A stretch of DNA of 64,000 bases, taken from Flaccisagitta enflata (taxonomy: Eukaryota > Chaetognatha > Sagittoidea > Aphragmophora). The stretch spans positions 71,672,001-71,736,000 of the forward strand of contig OZ231127.1 in the NCBI GenBank assembly GCA_965153355.1, read 5' to 3'. The notes beneath the pieces were generated by a model that saw nothing but the letters and a program-made list of their open reading frames with translations, did no database searches and had not been told where the DNA came from. Positions 1 through 11,850 of the stretch are shown here, piece after piece (position 1 is the stretch's first letter; each line of letters opens with the position of its first letter). A program made the translations under genes and the position numbers.

Positions 1-1039
1 TCGTCATTTCCTCGCCGGTAAGATTAGTGACTGGAATCATGAAATTTACAGTACCTCTCTCATACGTGACCGAGGGTATGTAGACTGAATGTATTTCCTC
101 ATCATAGAACGAAAGAAATGAAAATTTACTGTCAGTCCTAAAATTTGGCTCTATTTTGCACTCGACCATCGTGATTGATGTTGGATCAAGAGTGACAGTC
201 CGTCTGTTTGACATCCAGTAAGTTCTTTCAACCTTTGGCCAATTCCTTTCCATTAAACTACGACTTTCCCACTCCCTCTTTCTTACCTCCAGGCTATCAA
301 CTGCTTCATCCAACGACCTCGATGTCAAAATCCGTTCATCTTTGACATACAACAATTCATCCATCGTGCTCAAGTTGAGGCCCAGGCTCCTATCGCGAAG
401 CAGGTCAGAACCTATAATTGATGTCTCCACATCGCACACATAGAAAGAACACCTCACACTTTGTGGGTAAAAATGTAGTGTAACATCCACCATATCTGTC
501 ACCTCCGCCCCTACTTGGCCCGTAAAACCTAGTAGTTGTACTCCTGGACCCTTCCTTTTTCTGATGTCTTTTACTAAAGCTGAGGCAATGACACTACACT
601 CTGCTCCAGTGTCAATGAAAAATTCGCCTTTCACCGCGCCATCTTGACCATTATCACTCCCATTTTCACTCTCTTCGTCCCATGGTGATACCATACATGC
701 CACATAGAATTTACTTCCTTTCATAAAACCCGTTGAACATCCATTTTCCTCCTCTTCTTCCTCAAATTCCTTTTTATTCACGTTAGCACAATGCAATGAC
801 TGTTTGTCATTTTCTCCGTCACTTTCACTGTCACTCTCACTGTCACTTTCACTGTCACCTTTTCTGTCACCCTCTTTTCCACTCCTATTGTCGCCTTTTT
901 TTTCTCGCCTATTTAAAACACGTCCCACTGAATCTATGTTCAACTCATACTCATTCGGAGATTTTGATATTGAAAGACATTGTAATTTATCACCAATACT
1001 TTTCTCGTCCTCTTTCTGTGATAATGGTTTCTGTAATTG
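1..1039 (-). CDS. LTR retrotransposon protease/pol, 5' part (cut by window edge)
   Basis: This frame stays open from just after the gag stop to the window edge (346 codons). It is in the same frame as gag, separated only by a TGA, so it is probably made as a gag-pro-pol fusion. The first ~110 residues are charged, with SDSESD and E-run stretches. Then comes a retroviral-type aspartic protease: the active-site motif FIDTGAECSVI near 602-635, a glycine-rich flap region, and IIGSDLL near 415, which fits the second conserved protease block. The DTG triad and the IIGSDLL block favour Ty3/gypsy over BEL/Pao. Reverse transcriptase, RNase H and integrase would lie to the left of the window. The frame has no internal stop here, so the copy may be young. 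Seen: open frame and DTG. Known: protease follows gag in this superfamily. Inferred: readthrough expression. Confidence 0.8.
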
Positions 1040-1042
1040 TCA
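1034..1042 (-). promoter_or_regulatory. Candidate stop-codon readthrough signal between gag and pro
   Basis: The gag stop reads GCA TGA CAA TTA and the next codons continue in the same open frame into the protease. CAA-TTA after the stop fits the CAR-YYA context known to allow readthrough (the tobamovirus UAG-CAA-UUA type). There is no slippery heptamer requirement because no frame change is needed. Readthrough itself is inferred. Confidence 0.6.
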
Positions 1043-3379
1043 TGCTTGCAATCTGTCTTTGTCTCCGTTTCTGTCAGCGTCCCTGGCCAAGATGATGGCC
1101 TCAGATTTATCTTTCGGTCTGTCCTCACACTCTATGGCGATATGACATTCTTTCCTCAAATCCACGCCACAACACGGACAAAATGACCGACAAAACTCAT
1201 ATGATCCATTCCATACATGCGTCTTACTTAAACAAGCGGCACATCCAGATAATTGCATCTTTTTCATCTTCATTGCCAGGAGGATACCTTCCGGCGTCAT
1301 CCCCGACTCTGACGCTGACGAGATCGACGCCCCAATTTCGTTGACGTGCGCCTTCCATGACGATTGCGTTCCTCTCGCCTGCGCGCTCGACGCTCCCGAC
1401 GACGCGTTGGCGCCTCCACGTGCGCCACTTCCGGCGTAACCACCTCGTGGCAAACTCTGACTCCTAGTTGGCGCGTACTTGCTCCAGTTTCCTCCTCCGC
1501 CGTTTCCATTCGACCAACCTCTACCGGCGCTACTATTTGACCATCCTCTACCGGCGCCGCTATTTGACCATCCTCTACCGGCGCCGCTATTTGACCATCC
1601 TCTACCGGCTGGAGCGCTTCCTCCTCGTGGCGCCGGTGCTCCTCTTGTTTGCGTATTGTGGCCTCTTCCTCTATGTGAAGCCGACGAACTTTGTTGAGAA
1701 CCTGCGTTGGTTAAAGCCGAAACGTTGCGTTGATGGTTATTTTTGTTATCCTTGCCCTCTAAGAATGCCTTATCGAGGCTTATCTGAGCCTCTATGTGTT
1801 GAGCGTGATTGGCAAGCCGTCTCAATGTTCTTTGCCCATCCTCATATTGCGCGTTTGACACTGTGTGGGCCAATGTTCTATTGTATAATCCTGCCAAAAA
1901 AGGTTGGATGTAATCGTCCTCTTGCCTGCCAATGATGAATATCAAATCAGCATAATCTGTGAAATACTCTGAAACCGACTCATTGTTTTGTTGTTTACGG
2001 TTGTGTAGTCTCCCTAACGCAATCGAGTCTAAATTAGGATAGAGTTGATGCTCAAATTCCTTAACGAATGCCATAAAGCTAGAAAACGTAGCCTCGCGCT
2101 TTAAGATAGGCTGAAACGTTTTATAGAAGACATGAGCTTTCAAGGCAAATATCCCCAAATGAGTGAACATAGGGCAAGCGCCAAAATAGCAAGACAACTG
2201 ATCAACTAGCTTACGTCTTTGTTCCAAGTACAATAATGCATCCATGTTTTCCTTGAAATCAACGTTCACAATTTTCGCTGCCCTAACAACGCTATCAGCG
2301 TCAGCTTCACCCCCACATAAAGTTCCTCCTCTAGGAAATATGAGAACCACCCCTGGTTTTTCAAACAACCCTGGATATTGCGGCGTTGAGGGTGGGTTGG
2401 GAGATGGGGTGGAAATTGTGTGTGTACTGGGAGATGGGGTGGAAATTGTGTGTGTATTGGCTTGTACATCGTACACCGACCTGTTCGATGACGCCGGTCT
2501 CAAAATTCCATTCACTATCCTTTGAGCGGATGCTACTCCTGCCTGACCTGATGTTCCAGTCGTTGGACCTGATGTTCCAGTCGTTTGACCTGATATTCCA
2601 GTCGTTTGACCTGATGCCTCAGCGCTTTGCTTGGACGAATTGGACGAATGAGTCAAGACGGGTGAGAAAGAGAAATGTACCTTCTTCGTTGCTCCAACGC
2701 CGCCTATTGCTCCTGCTTCCGTCGCTCCCGCGTCGTTGTTATCTGCCGGGAACAATCTGTTGCCATCTGCAATGATACTTGCATTATCAATGGGCCATGT
2801 TGTACGATCCCCGGTGTGGTCCCACCCATCATCATCATCCTCACCATCACCATCATCATCATCTTCATTCTCACTCGAAGACTTTGATTCTGCGTTAAGC
2901 GATACCAATAAGTCGTCAACATCTTTGAAAATCCTTTTCATCTCATTCTCATTCCCGCCTGTAATAAACGCTAGATAGGCGTCATTCAAATTGCGCATCA
3001 GGTGTAACATGACTTGTTTAGTTGCCTGAAGACTTCTAATCCTTTCTTGATTTGACTCGATGGTCTGGGCCTGCCTCTCTACTGTATTTTGTAGCGCATC
3101 AATCGCCTCTGACTGTCTGCCTTCAGTATCTGCAGACCGTATACATTTTACCAGGTTATTCCTCTGTTGTAATAATTCACGAGTGAATTGATCAACTGGC
3201 ATTTTCGTTTTTGATTTACATCCTTTTATCGACCCACCTTTGTGCTGTGATGGAGGCCTCCAGCATTTTGGACACCAAATGGTGGCTGAAACACCAGGTC
3301 TCAGTTGTGATATTCGAGCCGACAAGTCTGATATCTCTTGAAGAAGCTCATTCGTACTTATCTCCTCTGGGGTTGACAT
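1040..3379 (-). CDS. gag: Gag polyprotein of a Ty3/gypsy-like LTR retrotransposon
   Basis: The ORF encodes 779 residues. The N-terminus has a Cys/His cluster (WCPKC ... H ... C, residues ~35-55) followed by a coiled coil with heptad-like Leu/Gln spacing (~75-160) and an acidic run (~165-190). The middle (~400-560) matches the Retrotrans_gag fold in outline: a conserved Phe/Leu pattern, LHNRKQQNNESVSEYF, and a later PFLAGL block. The C-terminal third is RGG/GRGW-rich with four 9-residue AGRGWSNSG-type repeats, then a second Cys/His-rich segment that could bind RNA. It should form the particle that packages element RNA. The ATG at 3379 is the first in frame. It ends in TGA, and the protease follows in the same frame. 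Assignment to Ty3/gypsy rests on the gag pattern and the downstream DTG protease. Confidence 0.82.
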   Translation of the reverse strand: MSTPEEISTNELLQEISDLSARISQLRPGVSATIWCPKCWRPPSQHKGGSIKGCKSKTKMPVDQFTRELLQQRNNLVKCIRSADTEGRQSEAIDALQNTVERQAQTIESNQERIRSLQATKQVMLHLMRNLNDAYLAFITGGNENEMKRIFKDVDDLLVSLNAESKSSSENEDDDDGDGEDDDDGWDHTGDRTTWPIDNASIIADGNRLFPADNNDAGATEAGAIGGVGATKKVHFSFSPVLTHSSNSSKQSAEASGQTTGISGQTTGTSGPTTGTSGQAGVASAQRIVNGILRPASSNRSVYDVQANTHTISTPSPSTHTISTPSPNPPSTPQYPGLFEKPGVVLIFPRGGTLCGGEADADSVVRAAKIVNVDFKENMDALLYLEQRRKLVDQLSCYFGACPMFTHLGIFALKAHVFYKTFQPILKREATFSSFMAFVKEFEHQLYPNLDSIALGRLHNRKQQNNESVSEYFTDYADLIFIIGRQEDDYIQPFLAGLYNRTLAHTVSNAQYEDGQRTLRRLANHAQHIEAQISLDKAFLEGKDNKNNHQRNVSALTNAGSQQSSSASHRGRGHNTQTRGAPAPRGGSAPAGRGWSNSGAGRGWSNSGAGRGWSNSSAGRGWSNGNGGGGNWSKYAPTRSQSLPRGGYAGSGARGGANASSGASSAQARGTQSSWKAHVNEIGASISSASESGMTPEGILLAMKMKKMQLSGCAACLSKTHVWNGSYEFCRSFCPCCGVDLRKECHIAIECEDRPKDKSEAIILARDADRNGDKDRLQA
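1505..1613 (-). repeat. 27-bp coding tandem repeat in gag
   Basis: About four copies of a 27-bp unit encode AGRGWSNSG-like nonapeptides in the RGG-rich tail of gag. The number is a multiple of three, so copy-number change keeps the frame. Confidence 0.85.
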
Positions 3380-3626
3380 CTTGGAAAAAAGTCGAAGATC
3401 CTACCTCGGCTTTTCCTCTGACGGCGAGAGCCGCCGATAATGTTTCTGTTTAAATGTAGATCGATACCGCTTCGCGATGATCGATGAGTATTGGGAGAGA
3501 CCCGCGTCGAATCCCTTTTCCTAGAAACGCCGCCGGGGCTCCTGCCCAACTGACCGAATAGCCACTTGTGGCGCGCAGATTTTACTAGACCACGCTGCCT
3601 CCAAGTATGACATTGAAGTCATACGG
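3380..3626 (-). other. Retrotransposon leader upstream of gag
   Basis: This is the untranslated stretch ahead of the gag ATG. It contains a GC-rich block with a GGCGGCTCTCGCCG hairpin about 50 nt before the ATG and a tRNA-like TGGTCTAGT box near 3583. A TGGAGGCAGCG string near 3600 could be a primer-binding site, but I could not match it to a tRNA or find a matching LTR edge, so the 5' LTR boundary is left open. Confidence 0.35.
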
Positions 3627-3803
3627 ACTGAAAGAAAGACGAAATTTCTTTGGAATTTCTTGGTTTACTCATTAATTTTATCATTCATATAAAATTAACA
3701 ATGAAATATATAAAACAACAACAAATAAAGGGCATTCTGTACGCTTAATGTTCTCTTACCTGAAAGAAAGACGAAATTTCTTTGGAATTTCTTGGTTTAC
3801 TGA
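3627..3803. repeat. Direct repeat pair of ~43 bp
   Basis: A segment beginning CTGAAAGAAAGACGAAATTT occurs at about 3628-3670 and again at 3761-3802, separated by AT-rich DNA with an AATAAA-like string. The pair sits immediately outside the gag leader and could be part of LTR sequence, but only one LTR would be present in the window. Confidence 0.6.
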
Positions 3804-3963
3804 AATTCCAAAGAAATATTCGTTTATATATCACCCGCATTAGAAATCTGTAAAGTTTGTGGTGTATTACGTCAATTGCTAAATTAAATAGGGGTCCCTC
3901 ATATTCTTATAAAGGATATTCTAATATTAGGGTGTTTCAAGTGGGTATAAGGAGTCCTCTTCC

Positions 3964-3966
<3 letters not shown>

Positions 3967-4021
<55 letters not shown>
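3967..4021. repeat. (CT)n microsatellite
   Basis: Uninterrupted CT dinucleotides. Confidence 0.97.
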
Positions 4022-4024
<3 letters not shown>

Positions 4025-4989
4025 TGCTTCCCCCTACTCAAACTCAAAAGTTATCGATAACAGAGGAGATTTATACATCACCCTCTTTCTACACTCAAAT
4101 TTGTTGTTAAGTTTTCAAACTCCCTCCCTCTCTTTCCTGTAAGCCTCTATTACATCAAATATCTGACTCTCTTCCTCTCAACCTCTTTCTTCCTTTTTTC
4201 CTAGATTTTCAACAAGTTCATCTGACCTGTTCAACCATTACAATTTCTTTCTGTTTCTCCTCCTACTCCTGCTGCAACTCCATGATCTCCCTCTTGTATC
4301 TTGGACACTATTTCCCCCTTCTTTCCTCTTTATCCCCCTTTAGAGCCCTTTTCTTCTGAACTTATACCCCTTCAGTAATGTCTCTTTGAATACCCCCTGA
4401 TGATCCAGCCCACATACAGTAGAACCATCCCCTTCCCACATTCAGTAGAAGATCCTCTTGCGCCCTCATGTGATCCAATTTTGATTTACTCCATAATGAT
4501 AAAATATGTCGATGAGCATTCCACCATCTGTCCTATTGCATATGGCTTGAGATTGTTTGAGAGTAACAAGCGCGACTGTGCCATTCGCTCATTCATTCAT
4601 TCGCTTCCAAGCTTACATTGTTCACATTGATACTGTCTAATCCTACATGCCTACTTCATGTGCGTATGTAGAAATCTGTCGAAATGAGGAGATGGGTTCT
4701 AACTGAGAATATATAGTCTTATGCAAGTCTTTTACAAACCTTTATCATAAAGTAACTAACCGCGATGCTGTAACAATGTAAACAACTGCACATTGTTGGA
4801 TGAACACAATTGAAGACTCAATGCTCATCATTCATCAACCTGTAGAGGATTCTGGCTGAAGGAGATATTATCAAAGCAGAGGACTGAGGTCATATTGAAA
4901 TTTGATAGTTTGTGGAATGTTCATTGACACTTTTTTTGTTGAATATGTAAGAACGGTGTATAAGTATTATTACTGCAGTATTTCATGAT

Positions 4990-5037
<48 letters not shown>

Positions 5038-5263
5038 AGCAGTCATCAACAATGTATATCAAAAAACTAATGGAAATTTCCACTTAAATCTGTTTGGATG
5101 TTAAGATATGCTGAATTATGTTACCTCATGGCTTACAAGTAATGACAGTCATGGCTTATGAGATTAAAAAACTGTTAATTCATTATCATCACCAAAATAG
5201 ACATCATTGACGTTTAAAATGAAAATTATCTATGATTGCAAAATTTTGATTTATCAAAATTGT

Positions 5264-5362
<99 letters not shown>

Positions 5363-7130
5363 CAAAATGTAATTGTGACGTCCTTAGAATATTGTTGTTT
5401 TTTCCTGTTTTGATGGGGCACTCTATTCAAATGAGAGAAAATGACCATAGGTCTATGAAGAACATAGTGGATTAAAGACTGTAAAGCAGGTGTTTAGCAT
5501 CGGTGACCTCAAGTCTGACTAATGAGGCAATTCAGATTTATTTATTTAAGTAAATCTCTATGAATGCATTGATATACATACAATCATATATTGCCAATTA
5601 GTTAATCTTATAATAAATATAGAAAGTTAGGTAAAGAAACATTAAAATGCATAAAAGTGGCACAATTAGAATGCCATAATGTCAAATACTTAGGAAATGA
5701 AAATCCAGCCAAGACATGTTTAGTGATCATACTAGCACCACTCATCTGCTATGCGAATGACTATTTTACTATGTTATACAGCATACTATATTATGAAGTT
5801 TATACAAGTCACATTGCCGCGGGATATGTTTATATTATTATTGACAAATATTGTGCGCGTTTTGAAAACAATCATGTTGTTGTGTTTGGTATTAGTAACA
5901 TTAACTGATGCGATTTGCTGAAAATTAGTACATAACTATTTAAAGAAGGCATGATAGGGCCAATGATGCGTCATAAATACTGCTTACCATTTAAAAAAGA
6001 AAACAAACATTTTTTTCTTTAGTAAGATAAGAAGATGATAATATCAAGTGTAATTAGTGCAGATAAATTGGCGCCGCCTCTTTTAACATGTTTTCTGTAA
6101 AAATCTTTATAAATGGTTAGGAAAGTCCCCTTAATTGTTATTCTTCATGAACTAATTGCAAGTGGGGTAGAATGACATTAAAACAAAGTGTTTGTCATGG
6201 AATTCACGCAATGTATTACATCAAAAATACAAAAAGTGTGACTTCCACGAAAAAAAAACCATTTTCAGTGTTCTTGATAATTATTTCTATTTATCCAAAA
6301 CAGTTTTTGAAGCGCATGTTTTTTTTGTTTTTGTTTTTTTTTTTTTGTGAGAAGGACTGCCATTATTCCACTGCAGCAGTGTTAGAATCATATCTACAGT
6401 TTCATTTCTATGGAATAAACAAGGGTAGGCTATACTTTTTTTTCAGTTTTGTTACCTTTTTTTTATTTCTTTCCATTCGTTTAACAAAGAATGAAAGTGG
6501 GGAACGGGGAACGCAAGGAATGCGGAGATGCGAGGACCGAAAGAATCAAAAATATGTATTCAAGCCTTCTACAACCAAAAGAATGCAAAAAAAAAAGCCA
6601 AATGTTAATATCAATTTGTAAAATACTGTTTGTTTTCAGCAAATGATGATTTACACAAAATTGTTCCCCTCTGCTGCTTTGTGCATGTCCCCCTTCCCTT
6701 CTATTCCCCTCCTCTGAATGCTCCTAGATGCTCCTTTACAGCCATTAAGAATGATCGACAATCATGTTTAGACCATTGAGATGGTCTTGTTATCATTGAC
6801 TAGCCAAATCTTGATGAAAATAATTTAACAAGAAAAGAATGGAAGAAATTAACTGTGAGAGCACACAAGGTAGCGATTTTTTTTTCTCAGGGTGATCAAA
6901 TTCAAATGCAAAGAGATTTGAAAAATATGGATATAATGAAACCATGGCATTTCAAAAATGGAACAAAATGTATTTTTCATTAATAAGGAAGATTGCAAGC
7001 AAAAATCAGAATATATAACTTGCTCTTTTTTCGAATATTGCATAAAACATAAAAGGACAAATGATGGAATTCCAATCCAAAGGATAAGGTTAATTCCATT
7101 CAATGTCATTTTTCAGTATTTGATAAGTAA
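4022..7130. other. Non-genic stretch with CT microsatellites
   Basis: AT-rich DNA. Only short ORFs without codon bias or recognisable motifs are present. It contains (CT)n arrays at 4990-5032 and 5266-5358. No gene is supported. Confidence 0.7.
5266..5358. repeat. (CT)n microsatellite
   Basis: About 46 uninterrupted CT units. Confidence 0.97.
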
Positions 7131-7325
7131 ACAAGGCCAGATACACAGCTACCGAAGTCGCGTGCGGGTGGCAAGGGCCATATTTGAGGTCACTAGACCA
7201 TTTGGGTAGGAACAGTGAGGTCCAAAAATGAAAAAAAAAAATAACGTGTGACCGACCGACCAACCGACTGACAAACCAACCGACGGACAAAGCGGGGTGC
7301 ACACGCGGGGCATACACGCGACTAA
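7131..7325 (+). mobile_element. Family A dispersed element, hairpin-ended
   Basis: The start resembles ACAAGGCCGGATACACGGCTA with a few substitutions. It has an interior GTGACCGACCGACC minisatellite and a CGCGACTAA-type end. Related copies lie near 9.64, 10.67, 11.12, 30.12, 40.98, 41.15 and 46.12 kb. There is no coding capacity. The class is unknown: it may be SINE-like (compact, GC-rich, A-rich end) or MITE-like. Confidence 0.65.
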
Positions 7326-9639
7326 AGATCCTAAAGAAATATGGGCTTCAAGTACCAAGTATTCAAAGGTTCATGAGCACACCTAAAGTTTTGGATGTTT
7401 GTATTAAAGATGAAGCAATTGTCAAATTATTCTGCTGCAGCATGTTCATCATTTAAGGATCGAATCTCCTTGCCTTTGACTATGTTCATCATTTACTCAG
7501 TTGTTTTCAACTCATTAAAACATAAGACTGTTAAGATTGCACTGTAGGTTCCAGCATTGGAAACCAAGAGGTATCTTTTTGCACCAATTTTCATATTCTT
7601 TTTCACCTAACAAAATAGGGGGGGGGAAGAAATTCATGAGGGCAAATATATGTCTTTAAGGGTAAGAATTGCAAAACGCAAGTTGATTCTTGAAAGATTG
7701 TCAACGGTTAATGATTATTGATGAAACTATGGTATCAATCATCCCATTCAACCAAAAAGATCCTCTAAGTAATTTTCAATGACTGGTATTGTGTAAAATT
7801 TCAAAACCTAAACCAAAGCAAAAATTGCTTTAGCTGAATGATAATAGTTGCTTTATTGGACTTTTCAGATGTTTGGTGCATATTGTTATTTGTTACATTT
7901 CTCCAACATGGAAAGTATGCCAAACTTATCAAACAAAATCAGGAAAAAGCGGTAATTCAGTAAGATAGTTTCTGTTTTTCTTTGATTACATGAATTTCCT
8001 AACATTCATAATAAAATCAACCTATAATAATTTAGAATTCATTACATTCATAACAGTAACAATGAAGTAACTATTAGGTAAATGTTTTAATGTAGGTGCT
8101 TGATTTGTCAAAAAATTGGTGCTTAATTGTGCATGGGTAGAAATTGGTGTTTTAATATTGTTTAGTGAAGTTGGAAGAATTTCAAAATTAGAATAGAATA
8201 AATTAAAGCTATGGCAAAACCATGGCAAAACCATTTTACTCCTGTGCTCACAACAAAATTATTTTTAGATTCTAATCATCCTCATCCTCATCATTATTTC
8301 ATGATCATCAACTAAATTATTGTTTTAAGGCTCTTGATATGTCTAAAAAGAGTAGGTGCTTGTAAATGTTAAATCATCATCAATTACTGTTAAAAACTGC
8401 TATATTTATTGAAACTGATGCAATATTCCTCCATAACCATAAATTAAAACGAATCTTTTCATAGAAATAATTGAATACTATCAATTCTAGCTTTGATAAA
8501 AAGAAAATGTGGTTATGGTGGAAATGTTTTGTTGTTTGATTGGATCAGAAATGAGTCATTAGCTGACCTGATCTTTCAAGCAATTGAAGATGAAATGTTA
8601 TTTATTCTATTGTTATCATATGCAGCATTGGTGGGTCTTTGTGAGAGTGATGGAGGCTTTGTGATGTGTATAGCAATAACCATTGAGGCAAGCATAGGAT
8701 AAGTAAGAAAAGTATTTATGCAAACAATTATGAATTTGATATTTGTTCGGTTAGTGGAACATTTCAAATGTAGAGACAATAAACAATTGTAACAAAGAAA
8801 GAGGCGTAGTGACTACCCATGATCATTGCACATAACATAAAAAACTCAGTTGCTATGTACATCTATGTTTTGAGTGAATTGTTGTTATAAACACCAATTG
8901 CCTGTAGTTCAGTTATGAATATCTAGCAATAGCAAATGCATATACTTGTTATGAGATTGAAAACTGACTTACAGCAATGGAAAGTATCTCTTATATCTCA
9001 TTGCAAGATCTAATCTGTAGCTCATGGAAAAAAATTGTTTATTTATTATTTTGTTCCTCATCATGTATGAATGGAGAGACATACATTGGTTATTTGAAGA
9101 AAAACGAAATGAAAAGAATATCTAACTACAAGGCTACAGTTTTGAGACTAGTATGTATTTTGCGTTGTAAACTAATATCATGATACCTGCATAAAATGGA
9201 AGATGCCACAGATTGTGGTTTAAGTTCCACACAATCTGTAATAAGCAAAATCAAATTACAGTATATCATATACATTGTAATATTAGATATGTAGATCCTA
9301 GACTGAAAGAAAAGTCTATGATGCTGGAATAAAGAAAATGTAACTCACAATGTTGTTTTTCTTTATCACCAATAATTTCTGCAAAAGATTTTCAAAAAAC
9401 ATGATTTCAATCTAGATGAGTTAGATCTTTATGGTGTTTTCGCATGCATGAGTTATCATCATCATCCATACATGTTCCGGACTGATTGACATTTCTGTCC
9501 ATCCACCACAAATTTCAGAAAAGCAGTTATCAAATATCAATTGATTCATTACCTAGTCATTTCGGATGATTGGATACTGGATAGAAGAACATCCATTTCA
9601 GCTCCAGTTCATCTGTATCCACGTCCAAGAAAGCCAAAA
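7326..9639. other. Non-genic AT-rich stretch
   Basis: No ORF longer than about 70 codons with coding character, no RNA gene and no long repeat could be recognised here. Confidence 0.6.
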
Positions 9640-10395
9640 CAAGGCCGGATACATGGATACCTCAGTTGCGTATGGATGGGAAGGGAGAGTGATAGAGAAG
9701 GTCACTTGGGCATTTGGGCAGGAGCAGTGAGCTCAAAAACCTCAAAAACGCCAAAATAGTAACTAGTCATCCAAGGATCGCACATGGTCAGCGGTACCCG
9801 ATGCCCTGCTTGGAGTCATCAAGTGAAGAAGTGGAAAGAGAGCAGGGCAGCGGCCCCAAAGGGCTGATGTCCTGTAGGACACAGGGGGGAATTTCCAGAC
9901 GTCCTGAGGTACAGATGGCTGATTTGAGGTCTGGAGGGCTGAAAAGAGGTCTTGGGGCAGATTTGAATTCATTAGGGAAGATTTGAGCTCTGGAGGGCAG
10001 ATTTGAGGCTAGTTTGAGGCCTTGAGGGCAGATTTGAGGTCCGGAGATCAAATATGAGGTCAGGAGGGCAGATTTGAGGCCTGGAGGACAGATTTAAGGT
10101 GGATTTGAAGCCTGGAGAGCTGTACCAAGGTCTGACAGGGCTTATTTCAGGGCATGGAGGGCAAAAAAAAAGGCCTGAGAGTGCTGATTTGGGTTCTTGA
10201 TGGTCCTCGGGGGGGGGGGGGGGACGGACGGACGGAAGGACGGAAGGACGGAAGGACGGACGTCTGGAAATTCCCCCCTGTGTCCTACAGGACATCGGCC
10301 CTTTGGGGCCGCTGCCCAAAAAGGGGACCGACCAACCAACTGACCAACCAACTGACCGATGGACCGACACAGCGGGTTGTGTAGTCGCGTAAAAA
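9640..10395 (+). mobile_element. Family A element split by a family B insertion
   Basis: The left part (about 9640-9762) carries the family A start and the aaaacgccaaaa segment. The right part (about 10318-10395) resumes with GGACCGACCAACC, AGCGGGTTGTG and TAGTCGCGTA. The intact copy at 41,154-41,335 shows the same order without interruption. This supports insertion of the foldback element at 9763-10317 into an older family A copy. Confidence 0.7.
9763..10317 (+). mobile_element. Family B foldback element with internal minisatellite
   Basis: A head of about 80 bp (ACTAGTCATCCAAGGATCGC, GGTCAGCGGTACCCG, GCCCTGC) precedes a 60-bp arm at 9845-9904. The arm starts GGGCAGCGGCCCCAAAGG and ends GACGTCC, and it is repeated inverted at 10258-10317. 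Between the arms lies a ~20-bp minisatellite of the form GAGGTCTGGAGGGCAGATTT and GACGGAAG units. The copy at 40,325-40,877 has the same plan and the same 60-bp arms. There are no ORFs of substance. Confidence 0.85.
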
Positions 10396-10666
10396 TCTAA
10401 AAGATTATGAAGGTTATGATAATGAAGACAATAGATGTCACTACCAGTAATGGCGGTTGTCTTTGTCTTCTATTTTTGTCCTACATCAAATTTCAACCAA
10501 GTTTTACCGAGACTCACTAAGTTTTTACATGATTGATAACAAATTAGTCAAGTTATCCCATGATCATCGATAGGGCAATTGGCTGGATGAATGGTAGGTA
10601 GGTCAGTTTGACCGGCATGAAGCAAAAGTTGAGTCATACCATATTTTGTAAGCGGAACTAAGAAAA

Positions 10667-10893
10667 AAGGCCAACACCTCACAGTCGCGTGCGGTTGTTA
10701 AGACCATGAGACTAAAAGACTAAAAGACCAAAAGACTAGAAGACTAAATGTAAATAGACTTAAAATGACTTTGAATAACTTAAAATGACATAAAACGACG
10801 TAAAACGACGAAAAAAAAGCTAAGCGTGACCGACCGACGGACCGACCAACCAACCGACCGACAGAGCGGGTTGTAGAGTCGCGTGCACGTGTT
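10667..10893 (+). mobile_element. Family A dispersed element
   Basis: It starts with CAGTCGCGTGCGG and has an interior of ACTAAAAG repeats and TAAAACGACG repeats. It then has GTGACCGACCGACGGACC and ends AGCGGGTTGTAGAGTCGCGTG. It is a divergent member of the family at 7131 and 41,154. Confidence 0.6.
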
Positions 10894-11117
10894 TTTACCA
10901 ACAAGCTTGCTTAGATTGAAAGATAGATCGAAGCACAGTGTCAAGCACTGATTTAAGCTCTATTTCGGACAGCCAATTGGTCGAATCAGAGAGTCGGGTG
11001 CACGCGACTGAAGATTTGTGCACTTTTTTTATAAATTTACTGATGATTTTCGGTCGGTAACACTGTTTTTTGGCAATTGCGGGTAATTTTTCAGTCACTT
11101 CTCCCACTCAAACGTCT

Positions 11118-11425
11118 TTTTAGTCGCGTGCCACGCGACTTTAAACCCCACTTTGACCGCCCGTCACTTTGGCCCCACTGCTCCTGTCCAAATGCTCTAG
11201 TGACCGTAAATACAGCCCCTTCTTACCCGCACACGACTGGGGTAGCCATGTATCCGGCCTTGTTTATCACTGCCCTTGCCCACCTGCATTAGACTTGGCC
11301 AGCCGTATATACAGCCGTGGATGCACCTTCCACCGTGTTTTCTTATTAGTTGCGGACACACAACTCTATAAGAGGCTTTGTCTGTCCGTCGGTCTAGGGT
11401 CATCGAGTTGAAAAGTGTGAAAACA
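11118..11425 (-). mobile_element. Two adjacent family A copies
   Basis: Copy one starts TTTTTAGTCGCGTGCCACGCGACTT (inverted-repeat hairpin) and ends with CCATGTATCCGGCCTTGTTTA near 11,268. A second partial copy starts near 11,345 with TTAGTTGCGGACACACAACTC and the GTCCGTCGGTC motif. Confidence 0.6.
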
Positions 11426-11444
11426 AGCGTTTTAGATACTTTTT

Positions 11445-11850
11445 GGGCAGCGGCCCCAAAGGGGTCGATGACCTATGCTTTCACACAGGGGAATTTTTTC
11501 CTTCTTCTTCTCCTTCATCATCCCCCCCCCCCTTCAACCTCCAGGCCCATATATCAGCCTCGAGGCCCATATCCCAGCCTCATGGCCCAAATCCCAGTCT
11601 CGAGGCCCAAATCCCAACCTCAAGGCCCAAATCACATCTTAAGGCTAAAATCCCATCTCCAGGACCCAAACCCTAGCCTCGAGGGATTTGGGCCTTAAGA
11701 CTGGGATTTGGGCCTTGAGACTGGGATATGGGCCTTGAGGCTGAGATATGGGCCTGGAGGTTGGGGGAGGGGGACGGAGGAGGAGGAGGAGAAGGAGAAA
11801 ATTCCCCTGTGTGAAAGCATAGGTCATCGACCCCTTTGGGGCCGCTGCCC
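11445..11850. mobile_element. Family B foldback element, palindromic subtype
   Basis: Arms of 53 bp at 11,445-11,497 and 11,798-11,850 are inverted copies that begin GGGCAGCGGCCCCAAAGGGG and then use a second half (TATGCTTTCACACAGGGG) different from the 9763 copy. The interior consists of ~20-bp units such as AGGCCCATATCCCAGCCTCG in the left half and their inverse in the right half, so nearly the whole element is a palindrome. The conserved head (GCCCTGC ... GGTACTGCTGACCA-like) lies to the right, at 11,850-11,912. Confidence 0.85.

Noticed and set aside
3560-3610. tRNA-like GGCAGCGTGGTCTAGT string
   Set aside because: No cloverleaf, T-arm or box B could be built around it; it is part of the retrotransposon leader.
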